This document shows positions 16,373 through 24,470 of a DNA stretch of 64,000 nucleotides, piece after piece. The position numbers were made by a program, and so were the translations under genes. The notes under the pieces were generated by a model, which saw only the letters and a program-made list of their open reading frames with translations, searched no databases and was not told the DNA's origin. Origin of the DNA: Phycisphaerae bacterium RAS2 (GTDB taxonomy: Bacteria; Planctomycetota; Phycisphaerae; UBA1845; UTPLA1); the NCBI GenBank assembly GCA_007753915.1, contig CP036352.1, positions 1,488,001-1,552,000 on the forward strand. The letters run 5' to 3'. The first letter of the stretch is position 1. Each line of letters starts with the position of its first letter.

Positions 16373-17815
16373 TCACCGACTTTTCCGCTTCCGATCGCGC
16401 CGCTTGTCCTTCTTGCTCGGCTGATACTTCGGCCGGCTCGGCGCTTTGAGGCTCGGCATTTTCCCACCGGCCATCGACATTTGCGCGAACTGCGAGCCGA
16501 ACTTCATCCGGTCCATCATCGACATGCCCGCCATGTGCTTCATCATGTCGCGCATCTGGAGAAACTGCTTGCACAGGCCGCTCACGTCTTCCGTGTCCGT
16601 GCCGCTGCCGCGCGCGATCCGCCGCCGCCGCGACGAGTCGATCAGTTTCGGATTGGTCCGCTCCTTCGGCGTCATCGACTTCACGATCGCCTTCATGCGC
16701 GTGATCTCGCCCTCGTCGATCTGCATCTCGGTGTCACGCATCATGCTCCCCACGCCGGGAATCATCTTCAGCATGTCCTTCAGCGATCGGCCGCTCATCA
16801 CCTTTTCCATCTGGCCGATGAAATCGTCCAGCGAAAGGTTGCCCTTCTTCATCTTCTCTTCAATGCGGGCGGCTTCTTCGACGTCCACCTGCCGCTGGGT
16901 CTGCTCCACGAGCGAGACGATGTCGCCCATGCCCAGGATGCGGCTGGCCATGCGATCCGGGTGGAACTCTTCCAGCCGGTCGAGCTTTTCGCCGACGCCG
17001 ATGAACTTCACCGGTTTCTGCACGATGCTCTTGACCGACAGAATCGCGCCGCCGCGCGTGTCGGAGTCGAACTTCGTGAGAATGACGCCGTCCAATTCCA
17101 GCCGTTCGTTGAAATGCCGGGCCGTGCTGACCGCGTCCTGGCCGGTCATGGCATCGAGCACGAGATAGATCTGATGCGGTGAGACGGTGTTCGCGACGTT
17201 CGACAGCTCGGTCATCAACTCGTCGTCGATGGCGAGCCGGCCGGCCGTGTCGAGAATGACCACGTCAAGCAATTGCTTCTGCGCCGCGGCGACACCGTTG
17301 CGGCAGACTTTCATCGGGTTCTGGTGATCGCGCTCGGCGTGGACAGGCACGCCCAACTGCTGACCGAGCACTTCAAGCTGATCGATGGCCGCCGGGCGTT
17401 TCAGGTCCGCCGCGACGAGCATCGGCTTCTTGCCGCGGTCCTGGCAATATTTCGCAAGCTTGGCGCAGGTCGTCGTCTTACCCGAGCCTTGCAGGCCCGC
17501 CATCATGATGACTGTCGGCGGGGTGGCGACCCACGGAATTCGAGAATCGACCGGCCCCATGAGGCCGATCAACTCGTCGTGGACGATCTTCACCATCACC
17601 TGTTCGGGGTGCAGTGTCCCGATGACTTCCGAACCGATAGCTTTTTCGGTGACTTCCTGCGTGAATTTCTTGACGACATCGAGGTGAACGTCTGCCTCAA
17701 GCAGAGCCGTGCGCACGTCGCGCATCACCTCGCGCACGTTGTCCTCGGTGATTCGCCCGCGGCCGCGCAGGCGGCGGAAAACGTCGTTAAAGCGATCGGT
17801 CAGGGCGTCAAACAT
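16373..17815 (-). CDS. ffh: Signal recognition particle GTPase Ffh
   Basis: Ffh binds signal peptides and the SRP RNA and delivers ribosomes to FtsY for co-translational membrane insertion. The 480-residue product has the N domain, the G domain with P-loop GLQGSGKTTTCAKLA, DTAGRL and TKFD motifs, and a methionine-rich M domain (MGDIVSLVEQTQ through MKHMAGMSMMDRMKFG) ending in a lysine/arginine-rich tail. The start MFDALTDRFNDVFRRLRG at 17815 matches other Ffh proteins; an upstream ATG at 17881 adds 22 unrelated residues. GGAGAAG lies upstream of the start. Confidence 0.97.
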   Translation of the reverse strand: MFDALTDRFNDVFRRLRGRGRITEDNVREVMRDVRTALLEADVHLDVVKKFTQEVTEKAIGSEVIGTLHPEQVMVKIVHDELIGLMGPVDSRIPWVATPPTVIMMAGLQGSGKTTTCAKLAKYCQDRGKKPMLVAADLKRPAAIDQLEVLGQQLGVPVHAERDHQNPMKVCRNGVAAAQKQLLDVVILDTAGRLAIDDELMTELSNVANTVSPHQIYLVLDAMTGQDAVSTARHFNERLELDGVILTKFDSDTRGGAILSVKSIVQKPVKFIGVGEKLDRLEEFHPDRMASRILGMGDIVSLVEQTQRQVDVEEAARIEEKMKKGNLSLDDFIGQMEKVMSGRSLKDMLKMIPGVGSMMRDTEMQIDEGEITRMKAIVKSMTPKERTNPKLIDSSRRRRIARGSGTDTEDVSGLCKQFLQMRDMMKHMAGMSMMDRMKFGSQFAQMSMAGGKMPSLKAPSRPKYQPSKKDKRRDRKRKSR

Positions 17816-18183
17816 GGGGTGGGTTCGCTTCTCCGGGTGGCTATTCTGATGACGGATGGAAGATACGGGTGCGAGTGGCACGGTTCAAGCGATGTAAGAA
17901 TTGGGCCGGAAAATCGAATCGCATTCGCACTGACCCATCCAAACGTTGCCGGAATCAATCGATCATATCGTAATCGTTGCATCTGAATAACGTTGCGCAA
18001 AATCTGATCGACATCGATCAACCTGAATATCATCACTCGTCGATGGAACTTTCGGAGTTCGATTGGCGTATGATCCGCAGGTCGGGCTGCCAGCGGACAT
18101 GAAGACAGAGTTGGAATGGCGTGAGGCTTCTAACTCATTGTTTTTAAGGAGCTTATGAGTTATTGGCACGCTGGCAAAAACCA
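17816..18183. other. Intergenic region between ffh and the pyrK leader, no gene seen
   Basis: About 370 bases separate the divergent ffh start from the putative pyrK-leader promoter. The stretch is more AT-rich than the surroundings and has short partial palindromes such as GATCGACATCGATC near 18007. It probably contains the ffh promoter on the minus strand, but no pair of boxes is convincing. No open frame with coding character and no SRP RNA signature was found. Confidence 0.5.
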
Positions 18184-18212
18184 TTGACACCGCTTCGGCG
18201 TGCGATTAAGTT
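18184..18212 (+). promoter_or_regulatory. Sigma70-type promoter ahead of the pyrK leader RNA
   Basis: A perfect TTGACA at 18184-18189 is followed, after 17 bases, by TAAGTT at 18207-18212. Transcription would begin near 18219 and run through about 120 bases of hairpin-rich sequence to a strong terminator before pyrK. The -10 box is weaker than the -35 box. Confidence 0.5.
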
Positions 18213-18218
18213 CGCCCC

Positions 18219-18340
18219 AGATGTGAGTGGGGGTTGAAGGGCCTTTCGATTGCAGCTAACCGCTACGGATAACGGCTTTCTTAGCCGTGGCGCTCCTCCG
18301 GATCGGAACACGGTGTTCCGATCCGGAGGTTTCTTGTTTT
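18219..18340 (+). ncRNA. Putative structured leader or small RNA upstream of pyrK
   Basis: About 120 bases between a promoter and an intrinsic terminator contain no plausible reading frame but have ordered secondary structure. CGCTACGG (18261-18268) can pair with CCGTGGCG (18285-18292), including one G-U pair. The shorter ACGGCT/AGCCGT hairpin (18272-18288) uses the same 3' bases, so the two are mutually exclusive. A 17-bp terminator stem follows. This is the layout of an attenuator or riboswitch, or of a free-standing small RNA. No known riboswitch class or PyrR-binding motif was recognised. pyrK starts 38 bases after the terminator. Confidence 0.45.
18295..18340 (+). terminator. Intrinsic terminator before pyrK
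   Basis: A perfect 17-bp inverted repeat (18295-18311 and 18313-18329, arms beginning CCTCCGGATCGG) with a single-base centre is followed by TTTCTTGTTTT. No plus-strand protein gene lies upstream within the gap, so it terminates either a small RNA or the pyrK leader transcript. Confidence 0.8.
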
Positions 18341-18378
18341 GTGGCCGGTAAGATTATTGTTTTCAATAGGTTGCGCGA

Positions 18379-19269
18379 GTGGAACCCGCCTCCGAATTGC
18401 GACCCGCGATCAGTGATTCGACGGTTACCGGATTTCGCATTCCCTGTCGCGAACATTTCGAGCTTGCGTTGAGCATTGCGGCGTTTCCCTCCGCGAGGCC
18501 TGGGCAATTCGTTCAGGTTCTCTGCCGGGAGCCGGTCCAGTCGCTGCGAGATGGGCAGGCGATGCTTCGCCGGCCGTTCAGCATCGGCGGGCTTCGCCGG
18601 GGGGCGAAGGGCGTTGAAATAGACATTCTTGGAAGAGTCGTCGGCCCGGGGACGGCGTGGCTGGCGACGCGGCGGCCGGGCGACGTGGTAAATCTGCTGG
18701 GTCCGCTGGGACGCCCGTTTTCGATTCCTACAAATGGCGAAATATCAGTTCTCGTGGCGGGCGGCGTGGGACTGCCGCCGATCCGCTGGCTGGCCCAGAC
18801 GCTGGTCCGCGCCGGCATGATGCCGTCGTTCATTTGCGGCGCCCAGTCGCGTGATCTGCTGGCGATCGGACTGGCTTGCGAGCCGCCGGTCGATGGGAAA
18901 ATGAGCGAATGCATTAAGGAATTCGCCGGTTTGGGCATCCCGGCGGCGATCACGACCGACGACGGATCGTGTGGATTGCGAGGGCGCGTGACGGATGCGC
19001 TGACGCGCCAACTGGATGCCAGCACAGGGCGTGCAGCGCGGGTGTACGCATGCGGACCGGAGCCGATGTTGCACGCGGTGGCGTCGCTCTGCGCGCGGCG
19101 CGGTGTTGCGTGCGAGGTGGCGATGGAGCGCGTGATGGGCTGCGGCATGGCCACGTGTCAGTCGTGTGTTGTCCCGGTGCGCGAGGGCGCGAGCGCGGAT
19201 GGCTGGCGGTACGCGCTCTGCTGCCGCGAGGGTCCGGTGTTCGACGCGGCGACGGTGATCTGGTCGTGA
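18379..19269 (+). CDS. pyrK: Dihydroorotate dehydrogenase electron-transfer subunit PyrK
   Basis: PyrK is the FAD and [2Fe-2S] subunit that passes electrons from dihydroorotate dehydrogenase (PyrD type 1B) to NAD+ in pyrimidine synthesis. The 296-residue product has an FAD-binding barrel with RRPFSIGG, an NAD-binding fold with VAGGVGLPPIRWLA, the motif VYACGPEPML, and the iron-sulfur ligands CGMATCQSC (from residue ~254) plus a later cysteine in ALCC. The start is a GTG at 18379 with a poor Shine-Dalgarno. Placement just after a strong terminator suggests attenuation control. The pyrD partner is not in the window. Confidence 0.9.
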   Translation: MEPASELRPAISDSTVTGFRIPCREHFELALSIAAFPSARPGQFVQVLCREPVQSLRDGQAMLRRPFSIGGLRRGAKGVEIDILGRVVGPGTAWLATRRPGDVVNLLGPLGRPFSIPTNGEISVLVAGGVGLPPIRWLAQTLVRAGMMPSFICGAQSRDLLAIGLACEPPVDGKMSECIKEFAGLGIPAAITTDDGSCGLRGRVTDALTRQLDASTGRAARVYACGPEPMLHAVASLCARRGVACEVAMERVMGCGMATCQSCVVPVREGASADGWRYALCCREGPVFDAATVIWS

Positions 19270-19317
19270 AGCGCGCGGGGGTTGGGGGGAGATGAACGCG
19301 CGACGAATCCGGAAAAT

Positions 19318-19998
19318 TTATTTTTTTTGGACCCGGCGAGGCAATTCGAGGGGGTCTTCCAGAAAAAAATCGGGTGATTCGGCGCGCAGCACGTCGGAAT
19401 TTTGATATCCCCAGGTCACGGCGACGGAAATCATTCCGGCGTTTCGCGCCGTGCGAATGTCGGCGACGGAATCCCCCACGAGCGCGACGTACGCCGGCGA
19501 CTCGCCCATGCTCTGCGCGAGCCGGCGCGCGGCGCGCGGGTCGGGTTTTTTCTCCTCTTCGCTCCGGTAACCGACCACGTCAACGAAGTACGGCATCAGA
19601 CCGAGGTGGCGAACGGATTCAACGGCCAATGCATGCGGTTTGTTGGTCAAGACCGAACAAAGCACGCATTTAGCTTTCAGTAAGTCGAGCATTTGCATGA
19701 TGTTGGGAAACGGCCTCGTTTCGTCGACAACATGTGCCGCGTAGTGCGTTCGCGCGTGCTCAATGAACATCTCCAGCGCGGATTTGTCGAGTTGCGGCAC
19801 CGCGCGGCGGCATAGCGCGGGCAATCCATCGCCGATCCAGCCGCGCGTCTGTTCGCGGGTCACGGGAGGCAATTTCATCGCGCGCAGCGCGTGCGATAGC
19901 GCCTCGTGAATGTCGGGTAACGAGTCCACGAGTGTGCCGTCGAGGTCGAAAATGCACGCGCGTGGGGGTGTGCCGGGAGGTGAGTCGGTCGGATGCAC
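19318..19998 (-). CDS. gph: HAD-family phosphatase, phosphoglycolate phosphatase-like
   Basis: HAD hydrolase of the Gph/PGP type, which removes phosphate from 2-phosphoglycolate or similar small phosphates. The 226-residue product has all four HAD motifs: FDLDGTLVDS near residue 17, the threonine of LTNKPHA, the lysine of KKPDP, and GDSVADIRTARNAG with the acidic residues. The helical cap between motifs I and II (~residues 30-100) is the size expected of phosphoglycolate phosphatases. The gene is convergent with pyrK. HAD substrate calls from sequence are unreliable, so the enzyme class is surer than the substrate. Confidence 0.85.
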   Translation of the reverse strand: MHPTDSPPGTPPRACIFDLDGTLVDSLPDIHEALSHALRAMKLPPVTREQTRGWIGDGLPALCRRAVPQLDKSALEMFIEHARTHYAAHVVDETRPFPNIMQMLDLLKAKCVLCSVLTNKPHALAVESVRHLGLMPYFVDVVGYRSEEEKKPDPRAARRLAQSMGESPAYVALVGDSVADIRTARNAGMISVAVTWGYQNSDVLRAESPDFFLEDPLELPRRVQKK

Positions 19999-20056
19999 TC
20001 ATGTATTTGACCTCGGCGCGCCGAAAAAAGAAATGACGAGCGACCAAACTTTTTTG

Positions 20057-20084
20057 TTGACAAAGTTTTGGGTCACTCTAGACT
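20057..20084 (+). promoter_or_regulatory. Sigma70-type promoter of the small lysine-rich peptide gene
   Basis: TTGACA at 20057-20062 and TAGACT at 20079-20084 with a 16-base spacer; the -35 box is perfect and the -10 matches four of six bases. It lies 27 bases before the start codon at 20111 and just upstream of the divergent gph. Confidence 0.65.
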
Positions 20085-20110
20085 TTGCGAAAAGAAAGGA
20101 GGTGACGCTA

Positions 20111-20176
20111 ATGGCTAAACGCAAGAAGAAGAGCGCCACCAAGAAGAAAGCCACCAAGAAGAAGGGTCGGAAGTAA
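20111..20176 (+). CDS. 21-residue lysine-rich peptide
   Basis: The product reads MAKRKKKSATKKKATKKK followed by GRK: 12 Lys and two Arg in 21 residues, like the tails of histone-H1-like and nucleoid-associated proteins. The Shine-Dalgarno AAAGGAGGTGA (20095-20105) is essentially a perfect anti-16S match and the spacing to ATG is ideal. A promoter stands 27 bases upstream and a terminator about 100 bases downstream. Longer in-frame starts lie inside the divergent gph and would precede the promoter. It may bind DNA or RNA, or ribosomes. The function is inferred only from composition. Confidence 0.7.
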   Translation: MAKRKKKSATKKKATKKKGRK

Positions 20177-20240
20177 CACTTCCACCCGCGGGTAACTCGC
20201 AGACGTGATCGAAACACTTCGACGCGATCCTGCGACACCC

Positions 20241-20313
20241 GGGTCTTCACATCGTTGAAGACCGACGAATGCATGGAAGGTGCTCCTGCCACGGCGGCAC
20301 CTTCCATTTTTTT
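20241..20313 (+). terminator. Hairpin and intrinsic terminator after the small peptide gene
   Basis: GGTCTTCA and TGAAGACC form a first hairpin around 20242-20263. Then an 11-bp perfect stem, ATGGAAGGTGC (20273-20283) with GCACCTTCCAT (20297-20307), runs into a T tract to 20313. The second stem is a typical Rho-independent terminator. The 3' untranslated region between the peptide stop and this point is about 100 bases; nothing coding is seen there or in 20314-20441. Confidence 0.8.
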
Positions 20314-20441
20314 ATGCGCTTCGCTCGCTCCCGCATTTCTCCCGTTCGATACAAGTCCGCCGACGGAACAATCAAACGCGATTGTTGCGCATCGCCCTCC
20401 GGCGAGTGCTGTACGTTACGACTAATCGCCTTGCGCCAAAC

Positions 20442-21527
20442 CTACGGCTGCAACAGCCACGCACGCGTGAACGTTACATGCTCAATGTGCGTCAGATTCG
20501 CGGAATACACCACGTGGATGCGGCCATCGGCGGATTGCATTGCACTGGGGTAGGAAAGTTGCGGCGGGCCGTCGGCGATGATCTTCGGCGATGACCACGA
20601 TTCGCCGCCATTAGTAGATAGGGCGGCTACCAGCGGCGTGCGCTGCGATGTGCTGTCGTTATAGATGGCAAGCAGTTCGCCGGTTCGCAATCGAATCAGC
20701 TCAAGGCCGCTGTTGGGATTCGGCAAGTCGCCCCGCTCGCGGACAGACCAGCCGATGCCGCACGCGTCGCCCCGAGCCTGAAGCATTGTGCCGGTGTTGG
20801 AGCCGTTTCGCATCAGGGCGAAGAGCGAGCCGTCGGGGAGTTGTGCCGCCGCGGGCTGGAGGTTGAGCGGAATGGAGAACAATTTGCCGGAAGGTTGCCA
20901 GGTCGCGCCGCGGTCGGCGCTTCGCCAGAACTGCGACTGATAGACGGCCTGTTCGTAGGCTGGAAGGATCCAAGTGCCGCCGGCGGTGATGATGGGGCGG
21001 TTGCGCAGAAGGATGCAGACGGCATCGAGCAGCGGGCGCGGAGTCGTCCAGGTTGCCCCACCGTCGGTGGAATCCATTTGCATGGAGCGGCCGAGGCAAA
21101 AGTTGTCGCCGAACATCTCCACGTAGTAAAGGTGCAGCGTGTCGGCATCGTCGCGAAACAAGACGCAATTGGCGTCGGCGAAGTCGAGTTTGTCTGCCAG
21201 AGTCGCCGGTGACGACCATTCATGGCTGCCGGCCGGGCGGCGCGAGGCGACAATTCGTGTGTCGGGCGCCAGCTCGAAGGACCCCGCGCCCCAGGCGACG
21301 AGCAGGTCGCCGCCGGGTAATTCGACGATGGAAGCCGTGTGGTTGTAAGGATAGGGCGGCGCGCCCGTGGGAGTTGAAGAGATACTCCCGTTTGTGAACT
21401 CCGCCGGTAGGAAATCGTCCGGCTGCGGGGCCGGCGGAAACGCCGTTGGGCAGGACAACAGCGCGAACCAATCCTGAATTCCGCAGCCGCTGCTTGAAAA
21501 TGCGATCGACGCTGCCAGAAAAATCAT
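20442..21527 (-). CDS. Sialidase-like (BNR/Asp-box) beta-propeller lipoprotein
   Basis: The 361-residue product has a lipoprotein-like signal (MIFLAASIAFSSSGCG, cysteine near residue 15) and a six-bladed propeller of the exo-alpha-sialidase-like family. Three Asp boxes are visible: STDGGATW (~156), SADRGATW (~200) and STNGGESW (~305). The C-terminal PPQLSYPSAMQSADGRIHVVYS is also characteristic of this group. The ATG at 21527 gives the signal peptide; a longer frame to 21884 would cross a perfect palindrome and lacks a signal. Related planctomycete proteins are annotated as neuraminidases or glycosyl hydrolases, but the true substrate is unknown. Confidence 0.75.
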   Translation of the reverse strand: MIFLAASIAFSSSGCGIQDWFALLSCPTAFPPAPQPDDFLPAEFTNGSISSTPTGAPPYPYNHTASIVELPGGDLLVAWGAGSFELAPDTRIVASRRPAGSHEWSSPATLADKLDFADANCVLFRDDADTLHLYYVEMFGDNFCLGRSMQMDSTDGGATWTTPRPLLDAVCILLRNRPIITAGGTWILPAYEQAVYQSQFWRSADRGATWQPSGKLFSIPLNLQPAAAQLPDGSLFALMRNGSNTGTMLQARGDACGIGWSVRERGDLPNPNSGLELIRLRTGELLAIYNDSTSQRTPLVAALSTNGGESWSSPKIIADGPPQLSYPSAMQSADGRIHVVYSANLTHIEHVTFTRAWLLQP

Positions 21528-21915
21528 TGCCGCGAAGAACTTGCCATGTGGAGCGCACCCCACCGGAATCCGACGGATTGCAATCCGTCGGATTCGTGCC
21601 TGGGCTTGTCGGCTCCGTACCTGAATCCGTCGGCCTTTCAGTGAGTGTGCGTCAAACATGGAATCAAATCGCGCGGAAGTGTTGCAGGAGTTATGGGGCA
21701 TGACGGCTGCCAACTGGTTGGTGCCGGGTGGATAAGATACGATGACCAGCCGATGAATCCCAGCGCCGCGCGAAAGCGATAAACTGGGTTCCGGACAGCC
21801 ATTTGCGCGCTGGCCGCAATGCATAAACGAAGGGTGCGTCGTCGACGCACCCACAGACGGAACCGCAAATTCGCACCCCGCCAATGGTGCTCACGTATCT
21901 GATGTGGTTATCAAA
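21528..21915. other. Intergenic gap between the sialidase-like gene and wecB
   Basis: This 388-base divergent gap should hold promoters for both neighbours. The only clear element is the palindrome at 21566-21595. A minus-strand frame stays open through it but its translation looks unlike protein and has no ribosome-binding site at its early starts. No convincing promoter pair was found for wecB. Confidence 0.4.
21566..21595. repeat. Palindromic element, copy A
   Basis: A perfect 14-bp inverted repeat (GAATCCGACGGATT, then GC, then the complementary arm). A related palindrome at 39017-39046 has the same length, the same GC centre and the same core CGGATTGC...ATCCGTCGG, with compensating changes in the arms. 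A further half-copy (GAATCCGTCGG) lies near 21623. The pattern fits a REP-like dispersed palindrome. Confidence 0.75.
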
Positions 21916-23016
21916 ATGTTGAAAGTCATGTGCATCTGTGGGGCGCGGCCGAACTTCATGAAGATCGCGCCGTTGGTGGAGGCGTTTCGAGCGACCGGCC
22001 AAATCGCGCCGATCCTCGTCCATACGGGCCAGCACTACGACGAAAAGATGAGCGACCTCTTCTTCCGCGATCTGGGAATTCCCAAGCCCGATGTGAACCT
22101 GGAGGTCGGGTCAGGCAGCCACGCCGTGCAAACGGCCGAGATCATGCGGCGATTCGAGCCGGTCCTGGTGGAACACAAGCCGGATTGGGTGGTCGTCGTA
22201 GGCGACGTGAACAGCACCATCGCCTGTGGGCTGGTGGCGGTGAAACTGGGAGTGAAGCTGGCGCACGTCGAGGCGGGGTTGCGGAGCTTCGACCGCACGA
22301 TGCCGGAAGAAATCAACCGAATTCTGACGGACGCGATTTCCGATTTGCTGTTGGTGAGTGATCCGAGCGGCGTGGAAAACCTGCGACGCGAAGGCGTGCC
22401 CGATGAAAAGGTGCGTTTTGTCGGCAACGTGATGATCGACACGCTGCTGAAGAATCGTGCGCGGGCGGATCAATCGACGGTGCTTGAGACATACGGGCTG
22501 CGGCCCGGCTGCTACGCGGTGGTCACCCTGCACCGACCCAGCAACGTGGATGACGCGAAGACGCTGGGCGGGATTCTCGATGCGCTGGCGACGATCGCGC
22601 GCGACATGCCGATTATCTTTCCCATGCACCCGCGAACGCGAAAGAACATTGCGGCGATGGGCCTGGAGCCGAAGGTCGCGCGGATCGCGGGATTCCAGAC
22701 GCCCGAGCCGCTGGGTTATCTTGATTTTCTCAAGCTGACGGCCGAGGCGGCGATTGTGCTCACGGATTCAGGAGGCGTGCAGGAAGAGACGACGATCCTT
22801 GACGTGCCGTGCCTGACTTTGCGAGAGAACACAGAGCGTCCTTCGACCATTACGGACGGCACAAACAAGCTCATCGGTCCATCGCCCAGCGCGATTCTTG
22901 CAGGGTATCATTCGCAGCGTGAAGCCGGTCGCGGATCGGGCCGCAAGCCGCCATTGTGGGACGGCCGAGCCGCCGTGCGAATCGCCGATGTGTTCCTGGA
23001 GTTGAGTAAGCCGTAA
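21916..23016 (+). CDS. wecB: UDP-N-acetylglucosamine 2-epimerase (non-hydrolysing)
   Basis: Interconverts UDP-GlcNAc and UDP-ManNAc for cell-surface polysaccharides. The product (366 residues) has the family N terminus ([17 protein letters not shown]), [12 protein letters not shown], the catalytic-region motif [19 protein letters not shown], and the UDP-binding segment [28 protein letters not shown]. The ATG at 21916 is preferred; an in-frame GTG lies 12 bases upstream. The C terminus carries a short extension rich in Arg and Gly. gmd follows after 94 bases, and both could feed the polysaccharide locus at 45-64 kb. Confidence 0.95.
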   Translation: MLKVMCICGARPNFMKIAPLVEAFRATGQIAPILVHTGQHYDEKMSDLFFRDLGIPKPDVNLEVGSGSHAVQTAEIMRRFEPVLVEHKPDWVVVVGDVNSTIACGLVAVKLGVKLAHVEAGLRSFDRTMPEEINRILTDAISDLLLVSDPSGVENLRREGVPDEKVRFVGNVMIDTLLKNRARADQSTVLETYGLRPGCYAVVTLHRPSNVDDAKTLGGILDALATIARDMPIIFPMHPRTRKNIAAMGLEPKVARIAGFQTPEPLGYLDFLKLTAEAAIVLTDSGGVQEETTILDVPCLTLRENTERPSTITDGTNKLIGPSPSAILAGYHSQREAGRGSGRKPPLWDGRAAVRIADVFLELSKP

Positions 23017-23110
23017 TGCGTGCCCTCAACGCGCGCAAGTTAGGGTAGGCGCCGCTGACTTTTGTGCTGGTGCTGAACTCCTGCCGGGTGAACCCGGAGA
23101 CAACGAGAAA

Positions 23111-24130
23111 ATGGCCAAGAAGGCGCTGATCACGGGCATCACCGGGCAAGACGGCAGCTACCTCGCCGAATTGCTGTTGGAGAAGGGCTACGAAGTCCAC
23201 GGGTTGATCCGGCGGTCGAGCAGCTTCAATACGGGCCGAATTGATCACCTCTACCGCGATCCGCACGACAAGAACGCGCGATTGATTCTTCATTTCGGCG
23301 ATCTGCTGGACGGTTCCAGCTTGCGCCGGGCGTTGACAGCGGTCGGTCCGGACGAGGTTTATAACCTCGCGGCGCAATCGCATGTGCGGGTGAGTTTCGA
23401 TCAGCCGGTTTATACGGTTGAGACTGGTGCAATCGGCACGCTGATGCTGCTCGAGGCAATACGCGATACAAACGTGCCGGCGAGGTTCTATCAGGCGTCG
23501 AGCAGTGAAATGTTCGGGGCGTCGCCTCCTCCGCAGGATGAGCATACGCCGTTTCGCCCCCGAAGCCCATACGCCTGCGGCAAGGTATTCAGCTACTGGC
23601 AGGTCGTGAACTATCGCGAGGCGTACGGCCTCTTCGCTTGCAACGGGATTCTGTTCAATCACGAAAGCCCGCGGCGAGGCGAGACGTTCGTCACGCGAAA
23701 AATCACGCGGGCAGCCACACGCATCAAGGAGGGCTTGCAAAGCAAGTTGTATCTCGGCAATCTCGACGCACGGCGCGACTGGGGATTCGCCGGCGATTAC
23801 GTCGAGGCCATGTGGCGGATGTTGCAGCAGAACACGCCGGATGATTATGTGATCGCGACGGGGCAGACCTTCAGCGTGGGAGAGTTCGCCGAGGCTGCGT
23901 TCCGACACGTCGGGCTGGACTGGAGTCAATTTGTAGAGATTGACGAACGGTACAAGCGGCCGACCGAGGTGGATGCACTTCAAGGAGACCCGTCCAAAGC
24001 GCGGCGGGTTCTAGGCTGGCAACCCCAGGTTGGTTTTTCAGACCTGGTGAAGATGATGATTGAGCACGATTGGGCGCTGGCAAAGGAAGAGCGTGTGCTG
24101 GCACACCACCGAGAAACAAGCAGGCCATGA
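23111..24130 (+). CDS. gmd: GDP-mannose 4,6-dehydratase
   Basis: Converts GDP-D-mannose to GDP-4-keto-6-deoxy-D-mannose, precursor of fucose, rhamnose-type and perosamine sugars. The 339-residue SDR protein has the NADP motif [14 protein letters not shown], the GDP-mannose contacts [14 protein letters not shown], the SSSEMFG catalytic segment, the YxxxK pair within [12 protein letters not shown], and the [17 protein letters not shown] block specific to Gmd. GGAGACAACGAG precedes the start. The C terminus is ordinary. A GDP-fucose synthase or RMD partner is not in the window, so the final sugar is unknown. Confidence 0.95.
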   Translation: MAKKALITGITGQDGSYLAELLLEKGYEVHGLIRRSSSFNTGRIDHLYRDPHDKNARLILHFGDLLDGSSLRRALTAVGPDEVYNLAAQSHVRVSFDQPVYTVETGAIGTLMLLEAIRDTNVPARFYQASSSEMFGASPPPQDEHTPFRPRSPYACGKVFSYWQVVNYREAYGLFACNGILFNHESPRRGETFVTRKITRAATRIKEGLQSKLYLGNLDARRDWGFAGDYVEAMWRMLQQNTPDDYVIATGQTFSVGEFAEAAFRHVGLDWSQFVEIDERYKRPTEVDALQGDPSKARRVLGWQPQVGFSDLVKMMIEHDWALAKEERVLAHHRETSRP

Positions 24131-24470
24131 CGCGTGCTGACTTCAAATCGTGACGAGCCGGACTGCTCCGGTCGCGAATCGGCATAAGTATTGAAGCCGT
24201 GGGGGATAAGGCGTAGCCCGTCAGATAACCATTCCCGATGACTTGCTCCGAGAAAGCCCGTGCCCTTTATCGTGAATAATCTCAAATGCAGCAGTCCATT
24301 GGCCCACATTCGTCCGGCTGGGTTTGTCCGGACGCTTCAGAATTGGTAGAATCGAGGGCAGCGCCCGAACACCTTGACCAGGCGCGATGTGGGTTATTGG
24401 TTTGGGCAATGGAGGAGCCGCATTGGCACCGGGCACCGGTCCGCCGTGTGGGTAGAGAGAGGGTTCGTCC
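24131..24470. other. Intergenic region upstream of the DUF1800 gene
   Basis: 340 bases without a convincing gene. Apart from the promoter listed at 24324-24352, I see only a small imperfect hairpin near 24163 (CGGACTGCTCCG). The last ~115 bases would be the leader of the DUF1800/DUF1501 transcript. Confidence 0.45.
24324..24352 (+). promoter_or_regulatory. Possible promoter of the DUF1800/DUF1501 pair
   Basis: TTGTCC at 24324-24329 and TAGAAT at 24347-24352 are separated by 17 bases. The -10 box matches five of six consensus positions and the -35 box four. It lies about 115 bases before the DUF1800 start codon. Confidence 0.45.

Noticed and set aside
18163-18180. TTGGCACG-like sequence resembling a sigma54 promoter
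   Set aside because: The GG and GC elements are only seven bases apart instead of ten, and no TTGC follows at the right place.
18300-18335. PyrR-binding site in the pyrK leader
   Set aside because: GATCCGGAGG is only a weak match to the PyrR-binding loop consensus and lies in the terminator stem itself.
19910-20110. Longer frame upstream of the 21-residue peptide
   Set aside because: It runs through the divergent gph gene and its promoter region, and the ideal Shine-Dalgarno is placed for the ATG at 20111.
21528-21884. N-terminal extension of the sialidase-like gene
   Set aside because: The extension crosses a perfect palindrome, has no signal peptide and no ribosome-binding site, while the ATG at 21527 gives a lipoprotein signal.
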